Part shown: positions 24,248-33,187 of the stretch, piece after piece
How positions within the stretch are numbered: the first letter of the stretch is position 1
Layout: every line of letters begins with the position of its first letter
DNA from: Actinomycetota bacterium
GTDB lineage: Bacteria > Actinomycetota > Thermoleophilia > Solirubrobacterales > JACPNS01
NCBI GenBank assembly: GCA_016213645.1
Contig: JACQZY010000028.1
Location: 73,457 to 121,642, forward strand
DNA length: 48,186 nucleotides
Direction: 5' to 3'
Program-made: the position numbers and the translations under genes
Notes under the pieces: generated by a model
The model's database searches: none
Seen by the model: only the letters and a program-made list of their open reading frames with translations
What the model was told of the DNA's origin: nothing

Positions 24248-25174
24248 CTAAATCGCGGCCATTGCGAACCACACGTAATATCCGGCGACGATGGTGAAAA
24301 GCACCGCGTCGGCACGGTCCATCGCCCCGCCGTGCGCCCCAAAGGCGCGACCGCTGTCCTTCACGCCGAAGTCGCGCTTGATGTAAGACTCGAAGATGTC
24401 TCCCAGCGGCGCGGCCGCCGCCACGGCGAGACCGAGCAGAATCGCATTTTGCCCGGTGATCCAGTCCTGGTAAAGGCCGGCGAACCATACCGTGAGCGTG
24501 GCGCCGACGAAGCCGATCGCAAGACCCTCCTGCGTCTTGTTTGGCGAAAGTCGCGGAGCCATTTTGTGGCGGCCGAACATGCGGCCGCCGGCGTAAGCGA
24601 AGGTATCGCCGACGAAGGTACCCAGCAGGACGTCGATGATCACCATGTCGCCGTGTGGCAACCGGTGCAGAAACAGAGCATGGGCAAGCGGGATTCCTAT
24701 CCAAAACGCGCCAAACAGTGTGGCGGCCATGCCCAGTGTGGCGTTCTGCTTGCGCTCGATCACCAGACCGAGCAGAAATACGACGGGGAAGGCCGCGGCT
24801 ATGACCGCGACCAGCTGAAACTGTTCCCCCCACAGACCCGTGGCCACCAGCGCGATCAGCGTAAGAAAGCCCGCCAGCCGAACAGGTTGAACGTGGTCGG
24901 TCAACTCGAAGAATTCGTAGAGCGCCACCCCGCCCACCGCAAGCACGAACACGGCCGTGGCTTCGGTGCTGGAAAGAATGCATGCCAAGGCCAAGACACC
25001 GGCCGGAACCGCAACGGCGACGCGGCCTGCCAGGTTTGAGCGCGGACGCCGCAAGGCGGCCTTGCGGATGCGTGCAGCGGCGCCTTCTACGCCGTCGTGC
25101 CGCGATCGGTCGCTGCCTTCAGCGCGCACCGTAACGCCTCCCCCGTTCCGCGTATTCGCCGAGCGCGGCCGCAA
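24248..25174 (-). CDS. cdsA: phosphatidate cytidylyltransferase (CDP-diglyceride synthase)
   Basis: Up to 308 residues from ATG 25174. A GTG at 25129, overlapping the uppS stop, gives a 293-residue product and may be the real start because of coupling. Eight or so hydrophobic helices are followed by the family signature S-Y-I-K-R-D-F-G-V-K-D-S-G-R-A-F-G-A-H-G-G-A-M-D-R (S-x-x-K-R-x4-K-D-x-G-x7-H-G-G-x-x-D-R). It makes CDP-diacylglycerol from CTP and phosphatidic acid, the substrate of the PgsA-type enzyme encoded at 14880-15374. Confidence 0.94.
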   Translation of the reverse strand: MRPRSANTRNGGGVTVRAEGSDRSRHDGVEGAAARIRKAALRRPRSNLAGRVAVAVPAGVLALACILSSTEATAVFVLAVGGVALYEFFELTDHVQPVRLAGFLTLIALVATGLWGEQFQLVAVIAAAFPVVFLLGLVIERKQNATLGMAATLFGAFWIGIPLAHALFLHRLPHGDMVIIDVLLGTFVGDTFAYAGGRMFGRHKMAPRLSPNKTQEGLAIGFVGATLTVWFAGLYQDWITGQNAILLGLAVAAAAPLGDIFESYIKRDFGVKDSGRAFGAHGGAMDRADAVLFTIVAGYYVWFAMAAI

Positions 25175-25799
25175 GATCCCGTTCGCCGAAGTCCGGCCAA
25201 AGCACTTCGGTGAAGTGAAGCTCGGAGTATGCGGTCTGCCAGATCAGGAAATTCGAGAGACGGCGTTCGCCGCTGGTGCGGATGACGAGGTCGGGGTCGT
25301 GCATTTCCGGAGCGTAAAGCAGCGCGGCGAGCCCCTCCTCACCGCCGGAGGTGAAGCGAGCGGCGGCGTCGGCCAGCTCCGCCCGCCCGCCGTAATTGAA
25401 AGCAACGTAAAGCGTCATGCGCGACTGATCCGCTGTCATTGCGGTGGCCCAGTCCATCTGCTCGCGGAGCTCGTCGCTGATTCCCTCGCGACGGCCGATG
25501 AAAACCATGCGCACGCCCTGTTCTTTCAGTTCGTCCGTCTCGCTACGGATCAACTCGGCAAACATCGCCATCAGGCCCCGCACTTCTTCGCCTGGACGGG
25601 ACCAGTTTTCCGTGGAAAAGGCGTAAACCGTAAGTTCGTCAACGCCGAGGCGCACGGCGTCCTTAACGGTGCGTTTCAGCGCTTGAGCGCCTTCACGGTG
25701 ACCTTCCAGCACGGGCAGCCCTCGGCTTGTGGCCCAGCGTGCGTTCCCGTCCATGATGATCGCCACGTAGCGTGCCGCTTGTTCGCTTGTCTGGGTCAT
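25119..25799 (-). CDS. uppS: isoprenyl transferase (undecaprenyl diphosphate synthase type)
   Basis: This 226-residue cis-prenyltransferase starts MTQTSEQAARYVAIIMDGNARWA, with the D-G-N-x-R-W diphosphate-binding motif. Other conserved parts are G-H-R-E-G-A, Y-A-F-S-T-E-N-W-x-R-P, and the C-terminal R-T-S-G-E-R-R-L-S-N-F-L-I-W-Q-x-A-Y-S-E-L-H-F. Chain length cannot be fixed from sequence by eye. The lipid carrier it makes serves peptidoglycan and other wall polymers. Its substrates come from the MEP pathway genes in the same block. Confidence 0.95.
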   Translation of the reverse strand: MTQTSEQAARYVAIIMDGNARWATSRGLPVLEGHREGAQALKRTVKDAVRLGVDELTVYAFSTENWSRPGEEVRGLMAMFAELIRSETDELKEQGVRMVFIGRREGISDELREQMDWATAMTADQSRMTLYVAFNYGGRAELADAAARFTSGGEEGLAALLYAPEMHDPDLVIRTSGERRLSNFLIWQTAYSELHFTEVLWPDFGERDLAAALGEYAERGRRYGAR

Positions 25800-25837
25800 G
25801 CCTCTTTCGCATCCGCCGCGTTCACGCGGCAGCTGGC

Positions 25838-26407
25838 CTAAACCTCGAGCAGGTCGGTTTCTTTGTGCGAGAGCGCCGTGTCGATCTCGGCAACGTGCTT
25901 GTCGGTCAATTTCTGGAGGTCGGTCTCTCCGCGCTTCTCATCATCCTCGCCAACGTCGCCGGCCGTGCGCAGCTCCTTCAGATCGTGCATGACTTCACGC
26001 CGGATGTTGCGGCAGGCCACCCGACCATCCTCGGCGAGCTGCCTGGCCTGCTTGACCATCTCGTTGCGGCGCTCTTCCGTGAGTTCGGGAATCTGGATGC
26101 GAACGATGTTGCCGTCGTTGTTTGGCGTAAGGCCGAGGTCGGATTCGAGGATTGCCTTCTCGATCGCCGGCAAGGCGGACTTGTCATAAGGAGAGATCGA
26201 GAGCAGCCTTGCTTCGGCCGCTGCGATGTTCGCCATCTGGTTGAGCGGGGTCTGAGTTCCGTAGTAGTCAACCGACACACGATCAAGCAGTGCCGGGCTG
26301 GCGCGTCCTGTGCGTACGGTCGCCAGTTTGTCGCGCGCGTTTTCTACGGACTTGAGCATGCGCTCATGCGCATCCTCGAGCAGGCCTTCGATCATTTCGT
26401 CACTCAC
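25838..26407 (-). CDS. frr: ribosome recycling factor
   Basis: This 189-residue protein has the typical length and the motifs [15 protein letters not shown][10 protein letters not shown] and [10 protein letters not shown]. With EF-G it splits post-termination ribosomes. It overlaps pyrH by 4 bp (26404-26407), giving translational coupling. The last residues run into the short gap before uppS. Confidence 0.97.
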   Translation of the reverse strand: MSDEMIEGLLEDAHERMLKSVENARDKLATVRTGRASPALLDRVSVDYYGTQTPLNQMANIAAAEARLLSISPYDKSALPAIEKAILESDLGLTPNNDGNIVRIQIPELTEERRNEMVKQARQLAEDGRVACRNIRREVMHDLKELRTAGDVGEDDEKRGETDLQKLTDKHVAEIDTALSHKETDLLEV

Positions 26408-27123
26408 GTGTCCACCACCGTTCCAACGCGCTCGCCATCGACGATTCGGGCGATGTTGCGTTCATCGTTCATATTGAAAACATAGATCGGCAGCCGGTTG
26501 TCCATACAAAGCGACAACGCAGTCACGTCCATCACGCGCAGCCCCCGGGAAATCGCCTCATGGTGGCTGATGCGGTCGATCAGCTTGGCGTCGGCCACTT
26601 CGTTGGGGTCCGCGTCGAGCACACCCTCCACCCCGTTCTTAGCCATCAGGATCGCCTCGGCGTGTACTTCGAGCGCTCGCAATGCCGCCGCCGTGTCGGT
26701 GGTGAAGAACGGATTGCCGGTTCCGGCGGCAAAGATCACGCAGCGCTTCTTTTCCAGATGGCGCAGCGCACGGCGGCGAATGTAGGGTTCGGCCACCTCG
26801 GACATCGCGATTGCCGACAGAACTCGCGTGTGCGTGCCCTCGCGCTCGATCGCGTCTTGAAGCGCGATCGCGTTGAGCACCGTGGCGAGCATGCCCATGT
26901 AGTCGGCAGTCGCGCGATCCATTCCGGCGGCCGCGCCCATTACCCCACGGTAAATGTTGCCGGCGCCGACGACGATCGCCACCTCAACGCCGCGTTCGAC
27001 GATCTCGTGGACCTGCTTCGCGATCACCGCGATGCGATCCGGATCGACGCCGTATTCCAGCTCGCCTTGAAGGGCTTCGCCGGAGAGTTTCAGCAATACA
27101 CGGTGAAATTTTGGTTCTGGCAT
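26404..27123 (-). CDS. pyrH: UMP kinase
   Basis: This 239-residue amino-acid-kinase-fold protein starts [21 protein letters not shown]. It contains [30 protein letters not shown], and [13 protein letters not shown]. It phosphorylates UMP to UDP and is typically allosterically regulated by UTP and GTP. It is placed between tsf and frr, as in most bacteria. Confidence 0.97.
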   Translation of the reverse strand: MPEPKFHRVLLKLSGEALQGELEYGVDPDRIAVIAKQVHEIVERGVEVAIVVGAGNIYRGVMGAAAGMDRATADYMGMLATVLNAIALQDAIEREGTHTRVLSAIAMSEVAEPYIRRRALRHLEKKRCVIFAAGTGNPFFTTDTAAALRALEVHAEAILMAKNGVEGVLDADPNEVADAKLIDRISHHEAISRGLRVMDVTALSLCMDNRLPIYVFNMNDERNIARIVDGERVGTVVDT

Positions 27124-27152
27124 ACGATCGCGGCGATCCTACCGCGCGGACA

Positions 27153-27752
27153 CTACTCGCCCACCGCGAAACGCGAAAAGCGCTTGATCACGACGTTCTC
27201 ACCGGTTTTAGCCGCCGTGGCGGTGCGGATCTGCTCGATCGTCTGACCTTCGAACTTGTCTCCGTTTACGTGAGTCTGTTTGAGCAAAACGATCTCCTCA
27301 AGCCACTTGTTGAGCTTGCCGTCCGCGATCTTGGCGCGGATGTCCTCGGGCTTGTCAGCGGCCTGCTCTTCAAAGATCTTGCGTTCGGCGGCCTTGGCAT
27401 CCTCAGGCACCTCGTCCTCGCTCACGTAGAGCGGAGCCGCGGCGGCGATGTGTAGGGCAATGTCGCGCGCGAACTCGGAAAAGTCCTCGTTTCGGGCGAC
27501 GAAGTCCGTCTCGCAGTTGATTTCGAGCAAAACGCCGATCTTTCCGTTCGCGTGAATGTAACTGGCGATCACGCCCTCCGCGGCGTCGCGCTCACCCCGC
27601 TTGGCGGCCTGCGCCTGTCCCTTCACGCGAAGCAGTTCGATCGCCGCCTCGAAGTCGCCGTCGGTTTCGGCCAATGCGCGCTTGCAGTCCATCATGCCCG
27701 CGCCGGTGGTTTCGCGCAGCTGCTTTACCTCTGCTGCTGAAGGTGCTGCCAT
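27153..27752 (-). CDS. tsf: elongation factor Ts
   Basis: This 199-residue protein is of the short EF-Ts type, with an N-terminal UBA-like part ([19 protein letters not shown]). The core has [25 protein letters not shown] and [13 protein letters not shown]. One of the two core subdomains of the long E. coli form is reduced. It catalyses GDP release from EF-Tu. It starts 2 nt after the rpsB stop. Confidence 0.96.
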   Translation of the reverse strand: MAAPSAAEVKQLRETTGAGMMDCKRALAETDGDFEAAIELLRVKGQAQAAKRGERDAAEGVIASYIHANGKIGVLLEINCETDFVARNEDFSEFARDIALHIAAAAPLYVSEDEVPEDAKAAERKIFEEQAADKPEDIRAKIADGKLNKWLEEIVLLKQTHVNGDKFEGQTIEQIRTATAAKTGENVVIKRFSRFAVGE

Positions 27753-27754
27753 TT

Positions 27755-28873
27755 CTAGCTCTCCTCGGTAGAAGTATCGGTGTCTGGCGTGGTTGCGGCG
27801 GGTTCCTCGGCGGCCGGAGCGGTCGGCTCGGGCGCGGCATCAGCTGCCGGGGCCTCTGGTGCCGGGGTTTCGGCCGGCTTGTCGCCTGCCGGTGCGGCGC
27901 TCTTCTCGGCGGCCGGAGCGTCTGCCGGTTTGTCCGCCGCGGGTGGCTGTCCGCCCCTCGGGCCACGACCCCCGCGTCCACCGCGACCGCCACGCTGTGG
28001 CATTTCAGGATCTTCCTTCGGAGCTTCGCCCTTCCAGGTGGCTTCCGGCACCGGCTCGGGCTCTGGTTCGCCCGCGGCCTTTGCGGCCTCGCGGCGAGCC
28101 TTCTCTTCGGCTTCCTTCTTGGCGCGCTCTTCGTCTTCCTTGCGGCGACGTTCGGCCTCTTCGGCCTGCTTTGCCTCGAACTCCTGCTTCCACTCGCTGT
28201 GGCGTTCCGAGATCATCTCGCCAAGGGCGTTCAGAATGATGCGGCACGAGCGAATCGCGTCGTCGTTACCGGGAACGACGAAATCGACCGGTTCGGGATC
28301 GCAGTTCGTGTCGACCAGCGCGACGATCGGTATGCGGAGGCGCCTGGCCTCCTTCACCGCGATCTCCTCGGCGTTGACGTCGATTATGACTACCGCGTCG
28401 GGAAGGCGCGCCATGTCCTTAACGCCACCGAGGTTCGCGTTCAGCTTCACGAGCTCCGACTCGGCCTTCATGCGCTCCTTCGTGGGCAGCAGGTTGAGCT
28501 TGCCCTCGGCCTTCAGGCCTTCCAACTGATGAAGGCGCCGAATGCGCATGTTGATGGTTTGAAAGTTGGTCAAAACGCCGCCGAGCCAGCGGTGGTTCAC
28601 GTACGGCATCTTCGCCTTCTCGGCTGTTTCCTTGATGGAATCGCGGGCCTGCTTTTTGGTGCCCACGAAAAGCACCGTGCCGCCTTTGCGGGCGATTCCG
28701 CCGACAAATTCGCGGGCGTCTTCCAGCAAGCGTTCGGTCTGAAGCAGGTCGATTACGTAAATGCCGCCGGCTTCGCCGTGGATGTAGCGCTTCATTTTCG
28801 GGTTCCAGCGGCGGGTCTGATGCCCGTAGTGCACGCCGGCCTGAAGCAGCTCCTTGATGCCTGGAGTGGCCAT
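27755..28873 (-). CDS. rpsB: 30S ribosomal protein S2 with long C-terminal extension
   Basis: From ATG 28873, with AAGGAG seven bases upstream, the protein has 372 residues; typical S2 is about 240-270. The S2 core covers residues 1-225: [33 protein letters not shown], then A-L-V-D-T-N-C-D-P and I-P-G-N-D-like P-G-N-D-D-A. Residues about 226-270 form a charged helix ([12 protein letters not shown]). Residues 294-308 are an R-G-G/G-R-G box, and the last ~60 residues are Ala/Pro/Glu-rich. The annotated frame runs further upstream (to 28993) but lacks a ribosome binding site or homology. Confidence 0.96.
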   Translation of the reverse strand: MATPGIKELLQAGVHYGHQTRRWNPKMKRYIHGEAGGIYVIDLLQTERLLEDAREFVGGIARKGGTVLFVGTKKQARDSIKETAEKAKMPYVNHRWLGGVLTNFQTINMRIRRLHQLEGLKAEGKLNLLPTKERMKAESELVKLNANLGGVKDMARLPDAVVIIDVNAEEIAVKEARRLRIPIVALVDTNCDPEPVDFVVPGNDDAIRSCRIILNALGEMISERHSEWKQEFEAKQAEEAERRRKEDEERAKKEAEEKARREAAKAAGEPEPEPVPEATWKGEAPKEDPEMPQRGGRGGRGGRGPRGGQPPAADKPADAPAAEKSAAPAGDKPAETPAPEAPAADAAPEPTAPAAEEPAATTPDTDTSTEES

Positions 28874-28994
28874 GTTCAATCTCCTTGTTTTGATGTTCGT
28901 CGCACCGTGCGGGTTGACCGGTTTTGAATCGCCTTCAGATGGAAGGCCCGGCAGGAGTGTCCGCGCCGCCGGCGCCCCCGTTTTGGGACGCATC

Positions 28995-29010
28995 CGGAGC
29001 CTTGGCTCCG
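28995..29010. other. perfect hairpin in the rluD-rpsB interval
   Basis: CGGAGCC-TT-GGCTCCG gives a 7-bp stem. It lies about 120 nt upstream of the rpsB start and 34 nt after the rluD stop on the minus strand. No T-tract follows. It could end the rluD transcript or belong to an S2 leader RNA. The rest of 28874-29043 holds no gene that I can see. Confidence 0.4.
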
Positions 29011-29043
29011 AGGCGGCTGGTGTGAGTAGGTTGAGCGCGAAGT

Positions 29044-29952
29044 TTAGTTGGTCGCGCGCGCCCGTTCGAGCGCGGCTGAGAGATCCTCGGGCAATCGCGA
29101 CTCGACGCTGATCGGCGCGCCGCTCACCGGGTGGACAAACTCCAACACGGCTGCGTGCAAAAACTGGCGGTCGAGACCCAAATCTCCGCTCACGCCATAC
29201 GTTTCGTCTCCGCTGACCGGAAGTCCGATCGCCGCGAGGTGAGCGCGGATCTGATGCGTACGGCCGGTTTCCAATCGAACGGTAAGCAGCGTGTGGTGCG
29301 GCAATTCCTCGGCCACCTCAAAGTGTGTGACGGCCTCCCGATCGGAGTCGGCACGAACCGCCACCTGTTCGGGCGCGCGCCGGTCGCGCCCAAGCGGGGC
29401 GTCGATCGTGCCGGACTGCGATTGTGGACGCCCGCTGACAAGAGCCAGATATTCGCGTTTGACCTCTCGACGCTGAAGTGCCTCCTGAAGCTTGCGTAAA
29501 ACGAGATCGCTCTTCGCGACAACCAGCAGGCCGGAGGTCAGCTTGTCCAGCCGGTGCACGATGCCCGGTCGCTCAGCGGAGCCACCGGCGGCGCGGTCGC
29601 GCAACGCCTGGGCCAACGTGCCGGTGGGGTTTCCCGGAGCCGGATGCACGACGAGACCGGCGGGCTTGTCCACGACAAGCAGGTCGTCATCCTCGTAGGC
29701 GACCCGAAACGGCACGGCGGGCTCGCACGGGTCCGTTGCGCCTGGAGTCGCATCAGTCTCAACCGTCACACGCTGCCCGGCAGAGAGCGTCTGACTCTTT
29801 TTGGCGGGATGTCCATCCACCTCGACGCGTCCGCGCTCGACGAGTCGACCGGCGCTGGACCGCGAGCCGATGCGCGGGTCTGCGCCTAAGAACGCGTCCA
29901 GCCGTTGCCCGGCGCCATGTTCCGACACCGTCAGTTCAATGCGCTTGGTCAT
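29044..29952 (-). CDS. rluD: RluA-family 23S rRNA pseudouridine synthase (RluD-like)
   Basis: From ATG 29952 the protein has 302 residues and starts MTKRIELTVSEHGAGQRLDAF; an in-frame start at 29985 would add 11 residues inside lspA. An N-terminal S4 domain (about residues 4-70) is followed by the catalytic domain with H-R-L-D-K-L-T-S-G-L-L-V-V-A-K (catalytic Asp), preceded by V-V-D-K-P-A-G-L-V-V-H-P. The later motif G-R-T-H-Q-I-R-A-H-L is present. The RluD name is by overall layout and the lspA-rluD gene order; the exact uridines are not provable from sequence. It overlaps lspA by 17 bp. Confidence 0.9.
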   Translation of the reverse strand: MTKRIELTVSEHGAGQRLDAFLGADPRIGSRSSAGRLVERGRVEVDGHPAKKSQTLSAGQRVTVETDATPGATDPCEPAVPFRVAYEDDDLLVVDKPAGLVVHPAPGNPTGTLAQALRDRAAGGSAERPGIVHRLDKLTSGLLVVAKSDLVLRKLQEALQRREVKREYLALVSGRPQSQSGTIDAPLGRDRRAPEQVAVRADSDREAVTHFEVAEELPHHTLLTVRLETGRTHQIRAHLAAIGLPVSGDETYGVSGDLGLDRQFLHAAVLEFVHPVSGAPISVESRLPEDLSAALERARATN

Positions 29953-30442
29953 CGCCGTCACCCGGGAACTCCGCCTTGGCGACATCTTCAGAGTGCTTGT
30001 GCTCGGCGGTCAGCACCAGCACGATCACGCCGCAGGTGATCGCGATATCGGCAACGTTAAACGACGGCCAGCCCGGAAGATTCACGAAATCGCGCACGTA
30101 TCCGATCGTCAGCCGGTCGATTGCGTTGCCGAATGCCCCGCCGAGCAGCAGACCGGTGGCCAACCAAAGCCCCGGCCGGTCTCGATGCCGGGCGAAAAAC
30201 CACACCAGCACGGAAAGCGCGGCGGCAACAAGGCCAAGAACGAGCCACGGGCGCCCGGAGAAGAGACCAAACGCGATCCCCTCATTTCTCGTTTGACTGA
30301 AGCTCACGCCGATGAATACATTCACTTCGTCCCCGGCGTTCACGAAATGAAATACTGCCCACTTCGTGGCCTGATCAAGCACCGTGACGATTACGGCGGT
30401 GGCGGCCGCTCGGCCGAACCCAAACGCGACCGACCGATTCAT
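29936..30442 (-). CDS. lspA: prolipoprotein signal peptidase (signal peptidase II)
   Basis: This 168-residue membrane aspartyl protease has four hydrophobic helices. It carries D-Q-A-T-K-W (conserved near the N-terminus), T-R-N-E-G-I-A-F-G, G-G-A-F-G-N-A-I-D-R-L (catalytic Asp) and F-N-V-A-D-I-A-I (second catalytic Asp). It cleaves lipoprotein signal peptides after lipidation. The start overlaps the DUF167 stop by 4 bp. Confidence 0.96.
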   Translation of the reverse strand: MNRSVAFGFGRAAATAVIVTVLDQATKWAVFHFVNAGDEVNVFIGVSFSQTRNEGIAFGLFSGRPWLVLGLVAAALSVLVWFFARHRDRPGLWLATGLLLGGAFGNAIDRLTIGYVRDFVNLPGWPSFNVADIAITCGVIVLVLTAEHKHSEDVAKAEFPGDGDDQAH

Positions 30443-30741
30443 GCCGTAAACCCGGCTATCACGTGCTCGGCTGTCTCCAGGGTCAGCCCCGCAAGCTCGA
30501 CCGTTTTGTCGCGCGCGGTTTCGCCGCGGGCGATTCGGACGTTCGATTTGGCGAGTCCGAAGCCCTTGGCCAGCAGTTTTCGGACCTCTTCGTTGGCGGC
30601 GCCGTCCGCGGGCGGCGCATTAACTCGAACGATCAGGCGCCCATTTCGAGGTGGATCGAGCCGCTGACGAGGCGACCGGGGCGTCACACGCACTTCCAAG
30701 AGAACGCCGTCACCGCGAGCGCTGAGGCACGACAACCCCAT
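30439..30741 (-). CDS. DUF167 (YggU-family) protein
   Basis: This 100-residue protein has the motif order of DUF167: V-T-P-R-S-P-R-Q, L-I-V-R-V-N-A-P-P-A-D-G-A-A-N-E-E-V-R-K-L-L-A, then I-A-R-G-E-T-A-R-D-K-T-V-E-L. It is a small soluble protein of unknown role, commonly next to yggT and proC as here. It is 7 nt from the yggT gene and overlaps lspA. Confidence 0.92.
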   Translation of the reverse strand: MGLSCLSARGDGVLLEVRVTPRSPRQRLDPPRNGRLIVRVNAPPADGAANEEVRKLLAKGFGLAKSNVRIARGETARDKTVELAGLTLETAEHVIAGFTA

Positions 30742-30748
30742 CGCGAGT

Positions 30749-31042
30749 TCACCCGGCGATTGCCGACGCGATCACTTGGCCGATCAGACCCAGCGCGAAA
30801 ATGGCGGCGATCGGACTGATGTCGATCATGCCGATCGGCGGAATGATCTTGCGAAAAAGCGTCAAATACGGCTCCGTCACGTCTTCGATGAATCGCACGA
30901 GATGATTGAGAACCGGGTTGTAGGGCATGCGCGGAACCCAGGTAAGAAGGATGCGCACAAGAATCAAAATCGTGTAAATCCACACGAGCGTGCGAACGTA
31001 GTCGGCTATGTCGAGGCGGGTTATCGCTTGTAGCGTGGTCAT
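30749..31042 (-). CDS. yggT: YggT-family membrane protein
   Basis: From ATG 31042 the protein has 97 residues; GGAG lies 7 nt upstream, and the longer frame to 31078 would overlap proC. Two transmembrane helices (W-I-Y-T-I-L-I-L-V-R-I-L-L and I-A-A-I-F-A-L-G-L-I-G-Q) flank the family core V-R-F-I-E-D-V-T-E-P-Y-L-T-L-F-R-K-I-I-P-P. YggT proteins are linked to osmotic response and division-site organisation. The gene sits between proC and DUF167 in a sepF-containing cluster. Confidence 0.9.
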   Translation of the reverse strand: MTTLQAITRLDIADYVRTLVWIYTILILVRILLTWVPRMPYNPVLNHLVRFIEDVTEPYLTLFRKIIPPIGMIDISPIAAIFALGLIGQVIASAIAG

Positions 31043-31046
31043 TCCT

Positions 31047-31799
31047 TTACTCCATACCGTCGGCGGTGTTTTCACCAAGGACCGTAGCCACCGCGCGGTC
31101 GACGGAATCCGTCAAGCCGGTGCTTTCGAAGCTCTTCAGCGCGCGCTCGGTAAGCCCGCCCGGAGACGCGACGGCTGTCATCACGGCATCCGAGTCCATT
31201 CCGTTGCGCTGCAACAGTTGCGCGGTGCCGAGGAGCGTGCCGCCGATGATGCGCTTGGAGGTTGCTTCGTCCATGCCCCGCGCCTCGGCTGAATCGACCA
31301 GTCGGCGCGCGAAAAGCGCGAAGAACGCTGGCGCGCACCCACCGATCGCGGTGGCGAGTTCGATTTCGGATTCAGGAACCGCTACCACGTCGCCGAGACG
31401 ATCAAGCAATTCATTCACTTCTGGCGCTTCGTCGCTCTCGGTTGCCACGCTCACCACGCCCGATCCAAGCTCCACCGGCGTGTTGGGCATTACGCGAACG
31501 ACCTTCGCGGCGGGATAAGCGTCACGCAGCGCAGCCAGCGGAGTTGCGGCAAGCACGGACACGACCGAACCTGAATAACCGTCCAACCGGGCGGCGACTT
31601 CGCCGAGCTGGGCGGGCTTGTGACAAAGGAACAAAATCGCGGCGGAGCCCGCTTCTTCCACGGCGACCGCCGATCCTCCCGTCAGTTCGGCGAGTTTGTT
31701 CGCCCGCCCCGAGCCGGAATCGCAGAAGGTCGCGGGTTCACCTAGGCCAAGCGCAATTGCCCTCGCCATGTTCCCACTCCCGATGAATCCGATTTCCAT
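31047..31799 (-). CDS. proC: pyrroline-5-carboxylate reductase
   Basis: This 250-residue protein starts MEIGFIGSGNMARAIALGLG, a Rossmann G-x-G-x-x-A motif for NAD(P)H. Conserved parts include M-P-N-T-P-V-E-L-G, and the C-terminal dimer domain with A-I-G-G-C-A-P-A-F-F and the S-P-G-G-L-T-E-R-A-L segment that binds proline/P5C. It makes L-proline from P5C. Gene position in the sepF-yggT cluster is common in Gram-positive bacteria. Confidence 0.95.
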   Translation of the reverse strand: MEIGFIGSGNMARAIALGLGEPATFCDSGSGRANKLAELTGGSAVAVEEAGSAAILFLCHKPAQLGEVAARLDGYSGSVVSVLAATPLAALRDAYPAAKVVRVMPNTPVELGSGVVSVATESDEAPEVNELLDRLGDVVAVPESEIELATAIGGCAPAFFALFARRLVDSAEARGMDEATSKRIIGGTLLGTAQLLQRNGMDSDAVMTAVASPGGLTERALKSFESTGLTDSVDRAVATVLGENTADGME

Positions 31800-31881
31800 G
31801 CGGACGAAGCCTACATTCAGCGAAAAGGAATCAGTCTGCGTGAGCGGCAGGCACCGGCAGGGCCGGCATGCCCGAAATCGC

Positions 31882-32400
31882 CTAAGCCTGGTTGAAGAAT
31901 CCGCGCTCCATCAGTCGAGCGCGCTCTTCCGCGGAGAAATGAACGTTCCTCGGCGTCAGCAGAAAGGTCTTGTCGGCAATTCGCTGCATTCCGCCGTCAA
32001 GCGCGTAGGTGAGTCCGCTGGCGAAGTCGATCAATCGCTTGGAAAGGTCCGTGTCGGTCTCTTGCAGGTTGAGGATCACCGGGATCTGGTCCTTGAACTT
32101 GTCCGCGATCTGCTGAGCCTCGTTGAAGCTCTGCGGCGCGGAAAAGTGCATACGTCCTGAGTTCTTCGGACCGACGGCCTTGAGGGTTCGGGTCGGCGTG
32201 TCGCCGACGTCCTCCGCGAAGATCTCATCGAAGTCGTCGCGTTTGCGGCGAGAGTTGATGCGGCGCACGTTTGGTCGCTCCGCGTAGCTGTCCTGAAGTT
32301 CCACTTCGGGTTCCGCCTCTACGTCGTCGTAGTACTCGTGACCGCTTTCGGCGAGGCCGAAATACTCAAGAAAGCGATGCCATTGGTCTTTGACGGCCAT
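31882..32400 (-). CDS. sepF: cell division protein SepF
   Basis: From ATG 32400 the protein has 172 residues and starts MAVKDQWHRFLEYFGLAE, the membrane-binding amphipathic helix typical of SepF. An acidic, arginine-rich linker follows (about residues 20-80). The C-terminal SepF domain begins with R-M-H-F-S-A-P-Q-S-F-N-E-A-Q-Q-I-A-D-K-F and contains V-I-L-N-L-Q-E-T-D-x-D-L-S-K-R-L-I-D-F-A-S-G-L, then F-L-L-T-P-R-N-V. It links FtsZ to the membrane. An upstream frame to 32442 is less likely to be translated. Confidence 0.95.
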   Translation of the reverse strand: MAVKDQWHRFLEYFGLAESGHEYYDDVEAEPEVELQDSYAERPNVRRINSRRKRDDFDEIFAEDVGDTPTRTLKAVGPKNSGRMHFSAPQSFNEAQQIADKFKDQIPVILNLQETDTDLSKRLIDFASGLTYALDGGMQRIADKTFLLTPRNVHFSAEERARLMERGFFNQA

Positions 32401-32476
32401 TTGCAGCGGGTTTCGCCCGTCGGCGGACGAATCCTTCCGCAAAATACTAACTGGGCGGCGGTCGAATACTTTTCCG

Positions 32477-33136
32477 TCACCGGTGAAACAGCACGGAACC
32501 GACGCGAATCAGCGTCGCTCCCTCTTCCACGGCCACTTCGAAGTCCTGACTGGTGCCCATCGAAAGCTCCTTCAAACCGTGTTCGGCGGCCAGATCCCCG
32601 AGATGTTTGAAGAACGGCCGAGCCGCTTCCGGATCCGGAGTGAGAGGTGGCATCGTCATCAAACCATGCACTTCGAACGGGCACGAGGCGATGAAATCGC
32701 CGATCGATTCCGGGTGAACCCCTTCTTTGCTCGACTCGCCGGACACGTTGACCTGAATCAGAATCCGTGGGAGCGGTCCCCTGATCTGCGCCAGCCGGTC
32801 GCGCGCGGATTCGGTCGCGAGCGAGTGAATCGTCGACACCCGCGCGGCGATTTCGGCGATCTTTCGCGATTGAATGCGCCCGATGAAGTGCCACTCGAAG
32901 TCGGCGCCGAAGCGCTCCTGCTTGACGATCATGTCCTGTAGCCGGTTTTCCGCCGCGACGCGCACACCGGCTTGGCGCAGAGCGTCCATGCCGTCCGCGG
33001 TGACGTATTTCGTGGCCACGCAGGTCGTAACGCCGCTCGGATCTCTGCCGACGCGCCGGAGGGCGGCGGACACCCGGTCTTCGACGACCGCGAGGTTCCC
33101 GGAGACGATCTCGGCGTCGGCGAAATACTCAGTCAT
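32477..33136 (-). CDS. yggS: YggS-family PLP homeostasis protein
   Basis: This 219-residue TIM-barrel PLP-binding protein resembles alanine racemase N-terminal domains. The PLP lysine is in V-A-T-K-Y-V (about residue 42). Other conserved parts are A-E-N-R-L-Q-D, W-H-F-I-G-R-I-Q-S-R-K, I-Q-V-N-V-S-G-E-S-S-K-E-G and L-S-M-G-T-S-Q-D-F-E-V-A. It buffers PLP and affects amino-acid metabolism and has no racemase activity. Placement directly before sepF is widely conserved. Confidence 0.94.
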   Translation of the reverse strand: MTEYFADAEIVSGNLAVVEDRVSAALRRVGRDPSGVTTCVATKYVTADGMDALRQAGVRVAAENRLQDMIVKQERFGADFEWHFIGRIQSRKIAEIAARVSTIHSLATESARDRLAQIRGPLPRILIQVNVSGESSKEGVHPESIGDFIASCPFEVHGLMTMPPLTPDPEAARPFFKHLGDLAAEHGLKELSMGTSQDFEVAVEEGATLIRVGSVLFHR

Positions 33137-33187
33137 TCGGCTTGACCGGTCCTTCCGCGCCGCGTCGCCAATCCGAGCGCCCTTGGG

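Noticed and set aside
27674-28927. A 417-residue plus-strand frame opposite rpsB
   Set aside because: Composition follows the reverse complement of the repetitive S2 tail; no ribosome binding site or motif.
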